Below are positions 1 to 11,500 of a DNA stretch of 64,000 nucleotides, piece by piece. This stretch comes from Coccinella septempunctata (taxonomy: Eukaryota; Arthropoda; Insecta; Coleoptera; Coccinellidae). The translations under genes were made by a program, and so were the position numbers. The stretch is from NCBI RefSeq assembly GCF_907165205.1, contig NC_058189.1, positions 44,976,270 to 45,040,269 of the forward strand, read 5' to 3'. The notes beneath the pieces are model-generated. The model made no database searches. It saw nothing but the letters and a program-made list of their open reading frames with translations, and was not told where the DNA came from. Position 1 is the stretch's first letter. Each line of letters starts with the position of its first letter.

Positions 1-93
1 TAGCTGCAGTTCACTGCTACTAAACTAAATCTAATTAGCTTTCATTATTTTTTCGCGAAAATAAGTATAGATAAATATGAATTGATTTTACAG

Positions 94-609
94 GTTGTAG
101 ATCCAGAAACCGAAGAGATATTGGGCCCAAATAAGCCAGGTGAATTAAGGATAAAATCAAGATATTCAATGCTCGGCTATTACAACGAAGATTCTTCAAA
201 AGATTTCGACTCCGATGGTTACCTCAAAACAGGGGACATATTGCAATACGACGAGGATTTGTGCTTTTTTGTCATCGACAGATTAAAGGAGATGTTGAAA
301 TATCGGGGCTTCATATGGAGTCCCACTGAACTGGAGAATGCTTTGATCACGCATCCATTCGTTGAAATAGCAGCGGTAGTTGGTGTTCCACACATAGAGG
401 ATGGTGATCTGCCAATGTGCCTCGTTAAATTAAGAGAAAATTGCCAAGTAGATCCTGACGAATTGGTGGAGCATGTAAACAATATTTTGAAAGATGAACG
501 GAAGAAACTGAGGGCAGGTGTTAAAATTGTGAAGGATCTACCTCTCACTGGGACTGGAAAGATTCACAAGAAAAAAATACGGGAAATGATCTTAGATGGA
601 CAAATATAA
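94..609 (+). CDS. ACS-A: acyl-CoA synthetase (luciferase/4CL-like), last exon only
   Basis: This is the C-terminal exon of an AMP-forming acyl-CoA synthetase; the rest of the gene lies before the window. The exon starts after a TTTTACAG acceptor ending at 93, in phase 0, exactly where ACS-C and ACS-D start their last exon, and ends at TAA 607-609. It encodes 171 residues: the end of the large domain (GPNKPGELRIKS, then YLKTGD, whose Asp binds the ribose), the hinge DRLKEMLKYRG, and the small domain with GTGKIHKKK, which carries the catalytic lysine. These family motifs are all present, so this copy looks functional as far as it can be seen. It ends in GQI, not a peroxisomal SKL-type tripeptide, so a cytosolic enzyme is inferred. 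Substrate unknown. Confidence 0.88.
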   Translation, partial: VVDPETEEILGPNKPGELRIKSRYSMLGYYNEDSSKDFDSDGYLKTGDILQYDEDLCFFVIDRLKEMLKYRGFIWSPTELENALITHPFVEIAAVVGVPHIEDGDLPMCLVKLRENCQVDPDELVEHVNNILKDERKKLRAGVKIVKDLPLTGTGKIHKKKIREMILDGQI

Positions 610-633
610 TGTACCTACTGATAATGAGATGAG

Positions 634-639
634 AATAAA
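634..639 (+). terminator. poly(A) signal of ACS-A
   Basis: AATAAA lies about 25 bases after the ACS-A stop codon. A very short 3' UTR is inferred; cleavage site not visible. Confidence 0.5.
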
Positions 640-1199
640 TGATCGAAGTTGAGCCACGCTACATTAGCAATCTACCTCAAGTTTGTTGGAGACGTTGGGG
701 TAAAAGGGCATTAGTCACAAATAAATAAGTATTTTTCTTACGACAGAATGAAGGCTGGGACTAAACGCATTTATAACTTTGAATAGGGTAAGTCTTTGAC
801 TCGTACAAATATTTTTACAGTGGATTCTTGAGGTTAAACGAAACACTTTTTTCCTTTACCATTTTTTCCGAATCGGCTGGGTTTAAAAGATACACACTGT
901 TGAAAAACCATAAAAACATTTATTTTTAGTTCTATCTCACGGTCAGGGGGGTGAAACTCTCTCAGTAATGACGCGAACCGAATGAACTGCTGCCATCTCT
1001 GAAAGGTCAGCGAATTAATATGAAAAAATATTAGTTTCCTACGCTGATAATTCTGCGCATAAACTAGAGTGACTTTGTAGCATAGACTAAGTTAATCTTT
1101 GATTCTGCGCTTGTGTGTGAAATTGATATGTCAAATGATCAACATTCGATTTCAAGTTTGTTTGTTCATTTTATTACAAGTTTTCGTTGGGAAGAAATA

Positions 1200-2127
1200 G
1201 GGGAGACTGGGGAGGGTTGATACGTTTTTGGAATATTTATTTTTGTAAAATGAATTATATGAAGAAACAGGACTTTTATAACATTATATAATTCTTCGAT
1301 TGATCGTTCAACGAAATAAATATAGAATTCTCAAAATATAAACATACTATTCTGTACAAAACGTTGAACACAAAATCATGCAAAATGTCTCAAGCCTCCC
1401 CACATATGGGAGGATTGATACGGTGTACTGGGAGGCATGAGACACATAAACTGAAAATATAAGCCCCATTGTTATCACTTGCAAATGTCACATATAAACA
1501 TTTTTGTGCCATTTCTAACACGGTCACATTCTTCTTGGCACCATTGCGAGCACACCTGACGCCTGATCCAGAATTACTAGATCAGTAGGTAGGTCAGCAA
1601 TGATACTGGTTTGCTTTGGTCCCGTAGGTGCAGAAACATGTTCAGAAGGTAGGTTGGATGGTAAAAACGACTTTATGTAGGCCTGTCCAACCAGCTCCGG
1701 AATATTTTTTTAAGATGATACTTATATCAGGCCTCCCCACCCTAAATGTCTCAAACCTCCCTGAAAGCAAGTTTTAAAGTAATTTATGTTTTCATTTTAT
1801 ACCCATACATTTTGGCAACCTAATAAAACAGTAAATTAAATAGGTTTATGCATATTTCCCAGTCAAATGTTTGTTTATGCTGAAAAATTAATGCATGATC
1901 ATAAAACCCTTAGGTAACGTAAGTAAATACTTACAATTTCTCACCTCGAAACACTCTTTGTTGAATATTTCACGAACGAACTACTGTTAGCCTTACAGAT
2001 TAAGGTCATGTAGTGCTTTCTGCCAGAGAATTGTGTTCACCAGTATATTACTTTTGAAAACGGCTACAGACCGCGGATATAAGCCTGTATCAAGCCTCCC
2101 CATGTATCAATGCTCCCTAGTCTCCCC
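1200..2127. mobile_element. TIR element of 928 bp, TA-flanked, with internal copies of its end motif
   Basis: The ends form an imperfect inverted repeat starting GGGGAGACT at 1,200 and closing AGTCTCCCC at 2,127. Homology extends about 25 bases to GTTGATAC / GTATCAA. TA lies on both sides, as expected for a Tc1/mariner-type target duplication. Inside, versions of the motif AAGCCTCCCCA or its complement recur (about 1,390-1,440, 1,725-1,765 and 2,090-2,105). It has no credible ORF, so it is non-autonomous. Superfamily is inferred from the TA only. Confidence 0.6.
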
Positions 2128-2639
2128 TATTGTTGTGTACCTAAATTCAAGAGCAACGAGTAAAAGTGAAAGAAGAGAGAAAAAATTGCCTGTTCTTATG
2201 GTTCCTTATAGAGTTATGGTTGGCATAATTCTTCAGAAGGAATTCGAAGAATAAATCTTTTCTGATTACGTAGGATGTAGTACCAAAGAAGAGGTATGAT
2301 TTTCTCATGAAGCGCTTGAAATCTTGTCCAAATTTGAGGTATTTCAGCTCATAAAAGATAGATAAGTTTCATTTAACTGATTTTTGTTTGTTTATCAATC
2401 ATATATTCTATTATTTTTCAATTATCATATGTGAACATTTCATCTAATAAATTGTATGTATGAACTCAGAGTATTATTTGTTACATAGTTGTCTCCAAAT
2501 ACAATAAAATAAAATTACCTTATCAAAGCGTGAAGAGCGCTCTCGGCAAATTAATCGAGATTAGTTTGCTGACGTTTAAGAGATGGCGCTTTTCTTCGTA
2601 ACAAAATAAGTTTCCCATCTATAGTGTTTATCTATGCTC

Positions 2640-3622
2640 ACGGTTTCATCTAAGATGTCTAAAACTCTGGTGTATTCACTGATTCGATTTTGTTTTTAAT
2701 TTCGTGGGGATATGGGATCAGTTTCGTTTCTCTCACTGTAGGTAGCGCTGTTTGGAATTTGACAGAGCATTGTCAATTGATATTTGAAAATAATTTGAAT
2801 ACTCGCTACGACTCACGAATATGTTCTATTTATAAACGATTATTGGTGTGTGAAAATGTATTAGTTTCGCGAAAGGGATGTAGAACATTCATTTATTCAA
2901 CATGTCGTTCAGTTTTCTGTATGGACAATCAAGAACTACAGCTAAGAATTCGGTGTTGTTGGAATTTGAAGCAGAACCAAATGAGATGAACGAACATTCG
3001 GGACCGATATAGCTAAGTTTTATGGAAACTTCAGCAATATTTCAAAGAAACTGTTTTGGAAATATGTAATGTGAATAGTGAGCATGTATTGAGAATCAGA
3101 AATACATAAATCTATTCGAGTCTGTTACTTAAAATATTCTTCCTGAGTAGATATAGTGAAAATTCCCTTTCCGTCAACTGAATATATTGGATATTTGACC
3201 AATCAACTGTGTTTTATTAATATCATATTGAATTATCCCCCCTCACGAATTCAATTTGTCAAACGGAAATTATCTTGAAGAAAAATAGTAAATACTCCTT
3301 CGAACCCTTATTCGATAGTGTTGAAAATATTGAAGGATTTGTTTTTACAAAGAAAATTAAAGTGTAAATCATAAATAATCCTTAACAGCTGATAAAATGG
3401 GCCAGTTCATATTTTGAACTCGTTGATCGATATTCGATATATGAACGCAAAACAAAATAAAACGAGAGATCATTGGACTTCCTTTGGTAGAACAAGGATA
3501 GAACGAAGCAAATGACATGGTGGCGCCGCCACGAAACTGATCCCATATCCCCGATTTTCTGAAATGTTGATGCTTGCAAAAAGTGACAAGTGCACACACC
3601 AGTGTTTTAGACATCTTAGTTT
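2640..3622. repeat. Inverted-repeat element, about 980 bp
   Basis: About 90 bases at the left end, with AAGATGTCTAAAAC and GGGGATATGGGATCAGTTTC, recur in reverse complement at 3,530-3,620. The interior has no recognisable protein. Open frames inside it (for example 2,690-2,989) overlap the arms and have no coding features. It looks like a MITE or the ends of a larger lost transposon. Confidence 0.5.
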
Positions 3623-4717
3623 CATCGAATGAAGTTTTTCCATTATGACAGTAACGTACCATGGAAATACCAAAAATTCAAAGAACCCAACTCTTGAAAC
3701 TAAGTTGGACGCTATCTAATGAATGATTGATAATTTATATTTTCTCGTATAAACAAAGCACCGTTTTCGAGTAACTTCATGTTCAAAAATTGAAAAGTAT
3801 TCGTGAAATTTGAAAAATTGGGTACTTTGGCTGTCACAAATTAAGCTGGTTATTCTGAAACTACATAATTTTGTTTTTCCAGGGGTGGCACAGCTCATTA
3901 TGAATAGTTAAAATAGCTTTATTTTTTTTAATAGGGCCGAATCGGAAAAAATTGTATAGGAAAAACGTGTTTCCTTGGACCTCAAGAATCTACTGTTAAA
4001 ATATTTGTACGAGTCAAAGGCTCGCCATATATAGTTTTCCCCAACATATTTATTTGGAATGTGTTCACAGTCGTCATATTAGTGGTTTTACCTCGGAATT
4101 GATGATAATATGCTGGAAACTCTTATACATCTACATTTTGGAGTTCTGCAAGTTGTCTCAATAGTCTCATAGAATATGCGTCGTAACTTACTCCAGGTAA
4201 AAGGTCAAAGAAATCTCTTTTTCGCAATTATATCGGTATGACTCTCCAATTATGTAAACATCTAGTATCAAAGTAGTAGATGAAAATTTGCGGTCAACTA
4301 TTTTTGAGATACAGGGCGGAGATTGCGCCGTCCTTAGCAATCCACACTGTAATGCAAGGTCAACCGCGAATCTCTGAGATTCACACCTTTTATTAAACTG
4401 ATAAATCATTAAAATATCATCGACAATGGAAATTTTTTAATATTTATTAGTTAATAAATTTAATTCAACAATTTTTGCACATAAATTATATATTTATTGG
4501 ATGATAATTTGTGTAATTAAAAACTCTGGAAGACAAATTGAAAATTTCGATTCCATAATAATTTATTGAAAGTTCATCTTAATTTTAAGTCAAACGTGTA
4601 AATATATATTTTATTCAATGGTTATGCAGCAGCTGCATAATTTACATCGAATCAAGACGAAAATCATAGAAAACCAAATTAGTATTATTGAATTGATATA
4701 TAATATACCTACATATA

Positions 4718-5414
4718 CGTAATGAATGGATAATATGGTGCCTGCGGGTAGAGGACTTTATGGCGGTTCAGAAAAATATTTTATGTTTAGTAAAAGTCCC
4801 TTGGTTTTCGAGATATTGGAGATTTTCGAAAATTCAAGAAAATCACACTCTTCGCCACTCGTTTTGCAGGCAAGACTCCAAATGAAGGAATTTTGTCAAA
4901 CTGTTTTTTGGATAGTATTCCTGGATAGATGCGCTATCGAATGTGAATTATTATTTTTGGGGGGCATGAATGGTTTTCCATAAAAACAAAGATCTAACTC
5001 AAATTTTTCGTTTTCATATTTCTTTTCCTAAGTTCAACCCAGCGTGGTGTAAAAAATAATATGGTTTCCTGAGTGCCAAAGCAAAAGAAAACATGCCTGT
5101 TTCACTGAGATTCTGAAATGGTATAACTCACTCTATTTCCAGCATTGAATACAAAATAAATTTCTATTACAATGAGTCAAACAGATAACTGGATAGATCA
5201 TCTATCCAGGAATACTATCCAAAAAACAGTTTGAAAAAATTCCTTCATTTGGAGTCTTGCCTGCAAAACGAGTGGCGAAGGATGTGATTTTCTTGAATTT
5301 TCGAAAATCTCCAATATCTCGAAAACCAAGGGACTTTTACCAAACATAAAATATATTTTTCTGAACAGCCCCAAGGTCCTCTACCCGCAGGTACCATATT
5401 ATCCATTCATTACG
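4718..5414. mobile_element. Foldback (long-TIR) element, about 697 bp
   Basis: Two arms of about 220 bases (4,718-4,940 and 5,190-5,414) are near-perfect reverse complements. Outer ends read CGTAATGAATGGATAATATG and its complement. The loop of about 250 bases has no ORF. The element lies between the 3' ends of the convergent genes ACS-A and ACS-B. It can form a long hairpin in RNA or single-stranded DNA. Confidence 0.7.
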
Positions 5415-5509
5415 CCACAACTAGTATAATATCCTTCAGGTGATGTTCATCTTCACTGCTAATGATAATGAAGCCGTTCGATATACATACAACAAATACA
5501 CTGACAATT

Positions 5510-8500
5510 TTAATTTATGTAATTATTATATGTTTCGAGATTCATTTCATATAAAGCTGTCCTATTTATTCTACCATTTCCAAGGTATGGAAAAGAACCA
5601 ACTATTTTCACTCCTCCTTTGAGCCGCTCCTCTTCAGGTACTTTAGCATTTATCCATTCCTCCAAGTCCTTCGTATAAATATCCTCATTTTCTTTGACAG
5701 TTACCACAGCGGCTGCATGTTGACCATCCTGTTCGTTAGCAACCGGAAAAACAAGAGCCGCCGTGACCATCGGATGACTCAACAAAATATCCTCTAATTT
5801 CGAAGGCATTATTATCGTTTTCTTGTATTTGATCAGATCTCGGATTCTATCGACGAATTGAAAACATTTGTAGGTATCATACGTCACCACATCGCCAGTG
5901 CTTATCCAGCCGTCTTCGCTTGGAAATTCTTCTTTGTTCTTGATCAAATAAGCATTTCGCACAAGTTTCGATTTGATGAAGAGTTCCCCAGGCGTTAGAT
6001 GATGGACCATTTTCCTAGATTTCACACCGAGAACCTGTGAATAATTATCTGGTAAACTGAAAGAAATGCAATTTTTTCGTTCGATATTTTTCCACAGGAT
6101 CCTAAGAAAACTTGGATAATATCATTGAGGGGTTTAATACTTAGTGATAATATGCAACTTATGGATCACAATGTGTAATACAAAATCGACTGCAAATCTG
6201 ATAAAAAAATCAATAAAAAAGAACTTAAAATGTTATCAAGATTGCATTTGTAAGAAAATTGTGTATTTTTTTGCCCAGGAGTTCATACAAGGTGTGCCAG
6301 TTATTTCTGGCCAAATTTCACGTGTGTAACGGCGTTTCTTCGGTTGTCTCGAGTGCCATCTATTATTTAAAGGGGAGAATAGCAAACCTACCCTGGTAGC
6401 TTCCAAGACAAGGTTCCGTGCTATCTGGGGTGTTAGCGACTACTAGAGAAAGTCAAAATCAGAGTTCACAAATTTTATTCGTTGACTCGCAATAAGGAAC
6501 ACAACAGGCATTATTATAAAATCGGTCAAGTGAAAATTACAGTGCAATAGGCGGAATAGAAACTGTCTACTTTACACAACTTAGGAAGTTTTTCTCGAAA
6601 TTACATACAATTAGCAATGCGAAGGTGGTGAATTCACGGAGTGAGCTGATCGAAATGAAAAGGGGATCCGATCTCAAACGCTCCCCGGGTGTTACGGAAT
6701 CGTTCGCCAGCCAAAATCAAGGTTCACCTTTGATTGCTTTCTGTACCTCCCGGGCTTCCACACCAGCAAAGATTCGTACTAACAGTAGAGGTAAACACAA
6801 GCAAATTAGTGAAAGAAAGGAAAGGCAGTTCACCACTGAGTGAGTTCGGCTCCCCACGGGTTTTCACATCAGCAGAGAATCGTACTAACAGTGATAATAG
6901 AACACGAATTGTTTCAAAGAATGGGAAAAGATGGAGGCTACCGTTTTTAGATAGTAATAGTACGGTGGGCTATTTGACCTCTGGACTCTTGACGGCTCGT
7001 CTAGAAGATCGGTTTCAACAATTGCCCTTGCACTGGTGGACATCTTCGCACTTTGAAGCATGGTTTCAGTAGTGCGTCGGATGCATGCAGACACTGCTCA
7101 TTGGTAGTTGATGAGCATGCACTACCGAAACCATACCTTAACTATGACGGTAACAAGAAAAAGGATGATATCAGAATTACGGCAATAAGTTAAACGGTAA
7201 GGAATCCCAGCTGCAAAATTAGGCTTGGACGTGCCTTGATAGAAATCCGCGGATATTTAGAAACAGGCTTCGCACGAAATGGAGCAAACAGAATAGTAGG
7301 AATTGCTAGTTCAAAATTTGAATGACTGTAAGATAGGACTGCAAAACAGAACACTCGAAAAAGTTTATCAAAAACACTAGAATGAAGTTACAGAATTTGT
7401 TTTTACAACATAGGATAGGTTTTATATTTAAAAAGGGAAGTTGCTACAATATCCCTGAAGTGGCGGACTGAAAAAAACTTCGACTAGGCCAATTCTACCT
7501 ACAAAAATATTTCTAGAATGTTACATTTGTTTTTGGATATCACTGAAACTTTATGATATAGATACACCAATTCAAAGAGTCGAAAAATGAGTTTTCACTT
7601 ATAACTTGAAAAAAAAAAAAAAAGATAGGGGGATGCGGTTTTGGCCATCATCAATCTCTTGAAAAGAGAAGTCGGAAACATGTGCCATCTGTTTACTCCT
7701 AGCTCTTGCGGTTACAGAGCTGCCATTGACTGCCATTGACTGTTATTATATTTTTGACGTTATAAAGTGAATTTGTTGAAAGATGCATTCATTCAATTAT
7801 CGAACATACACATACACAATTCTGGTACGAGTATATGGCTAGTCACTAGTCCAAATAAAAAGCGGCGGTCTGTTTTCTTAGAAATCCAGAATATATTATT
7901 ATCTTATATTATGAAACCGAGAAACAAATTCCGGAAATAAACTTGAATAATTATATTCATGGACATTGGCGCACCCAGGGGGGGGGCACGTGCCCCCCCC
8001 CCCAAGTCGAAAGCGTCGAAAAGCTAACTGATTTTGCTATGGTAAAACCGTAAAAAACTATTGTCATCAAGCTTGCAGCTAAGCGTGCCCCTCCCAGAAC
8101 CTATGTTGCCCCCCTCATAATATCATTCTGGGTGCGCCACTGTTCATGGAAAGTATTGAGAGAGCTGTTCGTATTCGAAGTGGTATTTCCTCTATATTTT
8201 TATGGTGACAGCTTTTGAAACTTCAGTGAATAATTTTGACCAAATATTGTTTCACTTTTCAACTTACTATGAGGTTTTTCACATTGGCTTTTTTGCAACG
8301 AATACTATTCTAATCGAAATTATACGAAACCTTTCATGAAAATTCATTAAGTTACAAGATATTGAGTTATTGAGAAAAGTAAGGGATATTCGTAATTGCC
8401 ATTTATTCTCATTTCTAGTTGGAAATCGAACAGATACTGAGATCCATGTCATTCAGTTAACTGAATACTTTTTTTTTATCTTAAAAAAAGACTCTTTTCT

Positions 8501-11500
8501 TCGGGATCACATGTGTATACAGAGCGTGTTTGAAAGTTTTTTCTTATGATTCTCATGTTTCGGGAGAGCAGAGCCTCTAGGAAGGGGCAGCTTTTCCTCT
8601 GCCCCCCATCGGGCGATGCTCGTGTCATCGTCTTGATAAAATAACCGCTATTGACAGTTGACGATTTGTGAGAATACCCTATCACTCACCTTATACCAAA
8701 TTCCATCGATAGGTTTTCCGCAACTCTGATTCACGAAATAATTGAATATACTATCTTCCGGCTTCGAGAAATCGAAAATGGTGATGAAACCAGAAAGTTC
8801 TGTGTGTTCGTACGTTTGACATATTAACGTCTTCAATAGAAATTTTTTCAGAATTTCCAGTTCCAAAGGCCTGACTTTCTCTCCTGACGTGAATATATAA
8901 ATCAAGGAAGATGTATCCTCCTCAGGTTCTGGTCGATTCGATAATTCCGCCAGGTGGTGCGGAAAAAGATGGACAGAATTAATCTGAAATGGTCAAATAG
9001 TTCAATGTTTCAGGAAATTAGCAGTTTTTGACCTATTATGGCTGCTCAATTTTTATATATTTTAATTTCATGAATGCAATTCATCCTCTGAGCATGTTGC
9101 TCAAAATAAAATGAAAAATATTCATAAATCAATTTGAATACGTATTTGACAAAATTTTCTTATCATCTGAGAGGATTCTGCATTTTCCGAAACTTTTAGG
9201 GTTTTCACTCCCAATCTCTGGAACAAAATCAATTAAAAAATTGAAATAATCGATTTGCTTCCACCTAAATGCTTGCACTAATTTGTCAGCAACAAATCAA
9301 GTAGTTTCGGAGTCTTCATCAGACTGCTTCATTTTCAAACTTGACTTGATATTTGTTAAATATCTTTTTAAAAAGGGATAATTATTTTATATTTGGTATA
9401 TCTTGGGTATATCAAGGAAAGTCATAAAAAATTTAGGATTGCCATTCAGAAAATATATCGATGACACCATATCTGAAATTTGATGGATACTGTATTTTCT
9501 TACATCCAAAAGAGCACAATTTAAAATAATATTCAACCCGCCGCCGGAGCATATTTGAATTTAAATTCCTAATTAATGACTCGCACTTTATAACACCCTG
9601 TTTCATCGAATTTCTGTTATTGCATGAAATTGTTTGAAATTTTTTCAAATATTTCAGTTCGTGGTAGGTCCGATCATATTTCTCGTTTGAATATTAGGAT
9701 TCATCCGTTACTTGATTCATCTGAAACGTACATCATGTTCTATCTCTACATGATACAATAATTCTATATACTAAGTAAGTTAGTACACACTAACCAATAT
9801 TTGAATTTCTTATTTAATTTTGATGAAATTTATCTTCTTATGCTTGTGTGTACACTTGACGTGAGAATAAATTAAAAAGAAATCCTATTTTTGATGTGCA
9901 CTTCAATTTGAAACACCCTGCCGTTGAAATCAGTTGTCTATCCAACCTACCTCATATTTTTGAACCAATTTCCACAAATCCTCTTCCTCAAATTGTCCAA
10001 CGATGACTCTAGTTGCTCCGTCCAGAATAGAAGAAAATAAAACTAACAGTGATAAAATTTGAAAATTCTCCAAAAAACTCAATGTAACAGGTTGTGTGTG
10101 CTGAGTCGAACTGAAAATAAAGATTAGCGTGAAGTTGAAGAAACATCGGTTATAAGTGGTTTTAAGAAAGGTGGAGTCAAGAAAAGGTCTCCTCACTGAA
10201 GAACTTGACTCTAATAGATAAACATGGTTGCCACTATGTGCCGGAAAAGCATCAATTGGAAATTCCATACAGGGTGGTCTAACGAAAACTCAACACCTCG
10301 ATTTTCCGAAATTAAAACGAAAATGTGGAAAATCGCTCTGATCCGTCAATTTCTGATTCGAAGGGGAACAACTTTTCCGCATTTTTCATTCCCGTAACTT
10401 CAACCCCATAAAGGGGGTGAGCACAACCCCCGACGAAGGTTTAACTCAAAAAGAAGTTGTTAATCGTCTTCAGAAAAGATTATAGAGTTGGGACCTAACC
10501 TAACTCTATAATCTTTGGTTTTCAGGTTTTGCAAAGTGTAGTTAGTAGAGATGGGGGGATAGACGAGCAAGAGCTACAACTGTCGCACAAGATCGGCTAA
10601 TATGGTTAAATGTAGGACCAAATCTCTTCTTCATAGGATCCTGAATAAATAGCTCCTTTTTATAGCGTCCATGGCTTGGTGGTTGAAGCGTCGGCTCAGT
10701 ATATCGCAACTGAGTTCGGGCTATAGAAGAAGGTGGCGTAAGGACACAGAACACAACTGGTTCTCCAATTTCGTACAAAAGCTACAACACTTCTGAGGGG
10801 TACTTCGGTTCCTACGGAGAATCAGGATAATATGATATGATATCAGGATAATGTGATAAGCTATCGTTAGGATAGTTTCTGGTCTAATAATTTTTCTGTA
10901 ACTACAATTGACTAAAAAATGTAATAGATTCGACGCAGGCCTAACACCACCGAATCATAATAAGCTTACCTTTTCGCTAATAGTCATAGGAGCGTATCAT
11001 TATTCGGCGGAAGAGCATCACCAAGAAATTCCATGAAGCTGATAAAGAATCATGAGTGGCAAGAAATAGACGCCCTCTGTTAGATAAATATCGCTCTAAG
11101 AAAATAAGTAAATTCGCAAAAAAGACATTTAAAAATCGTTTTGACGAGAGACAAGACCATAAGTTTGTTTATCAAAAAAAAAAAAAAACATTGAAAGAAA
11201 ACAATTTCCAATGACCAACGATATTCTATGTCAAGGATTTCATCATAAGATGTATCTATGAAATACATATTTTCTATTTCAGAGTCACTCTCACTTAATC
11301 CCGAGATGTTCTTAACTTTTTTGAATCTTTATATAGTTTTTTATATTTCTATTATTCAATTTTCTGTTTTGGAAGCAAACTATTATGTGAGCTCAGTGCG
11401 GGAAACTTGGACCACTGATTATATCTCGCGACCATAGTATGGGTCAAGTTTCTCGCACTCCCTTTAACTCTATTCAACAACATTCAACAGCTCATCGTTT

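Larger units (their letters stand above)
784..4028. repeat. Split copy of the CAGGGTGAGTC MITE family
   Basis: The left arm (784 to about 940) and right part (about 3,630-4,028) match the two ends of the intact MITE at 14,724-15,348. Shared are the arm running TCTTTGACTCGTACAAAT and, near the right end, GGGGTGGCACAGCTCATTA. About 2.7 kb of other repeats lie between the halves, including the elements at 1,200-2,127 and 2,640-3,622. Part of the MITE body is missing. The copy was probably broken by later insertions, but deletion is not excluded. No gene was found here. Confidence 0.55.

Noticed and set aside
219..548. Minus-strand 109-residue frame
   Set aside because: Shadow of the ACS-A exon, no coding features.
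2690..2989. Plus-strand 99-residue frame with several Cys
   Set aside because: Begins inside an inverted-repeat arm; no start context, homology or splice support.
6625..7094. Overlapping frames at 6,625-6,843, 6,734-7,072 and 6,885-7,094
   Set aside because: They lie in the LTR-like fragment and its stem-loop and do not resemble gag or pol.
10542..10778. Minus-strand 78-residue frame in an ACS-B intron
   Set aside because: No homology or coding character seen; on the gene strand but not flanked by matching splice phases.
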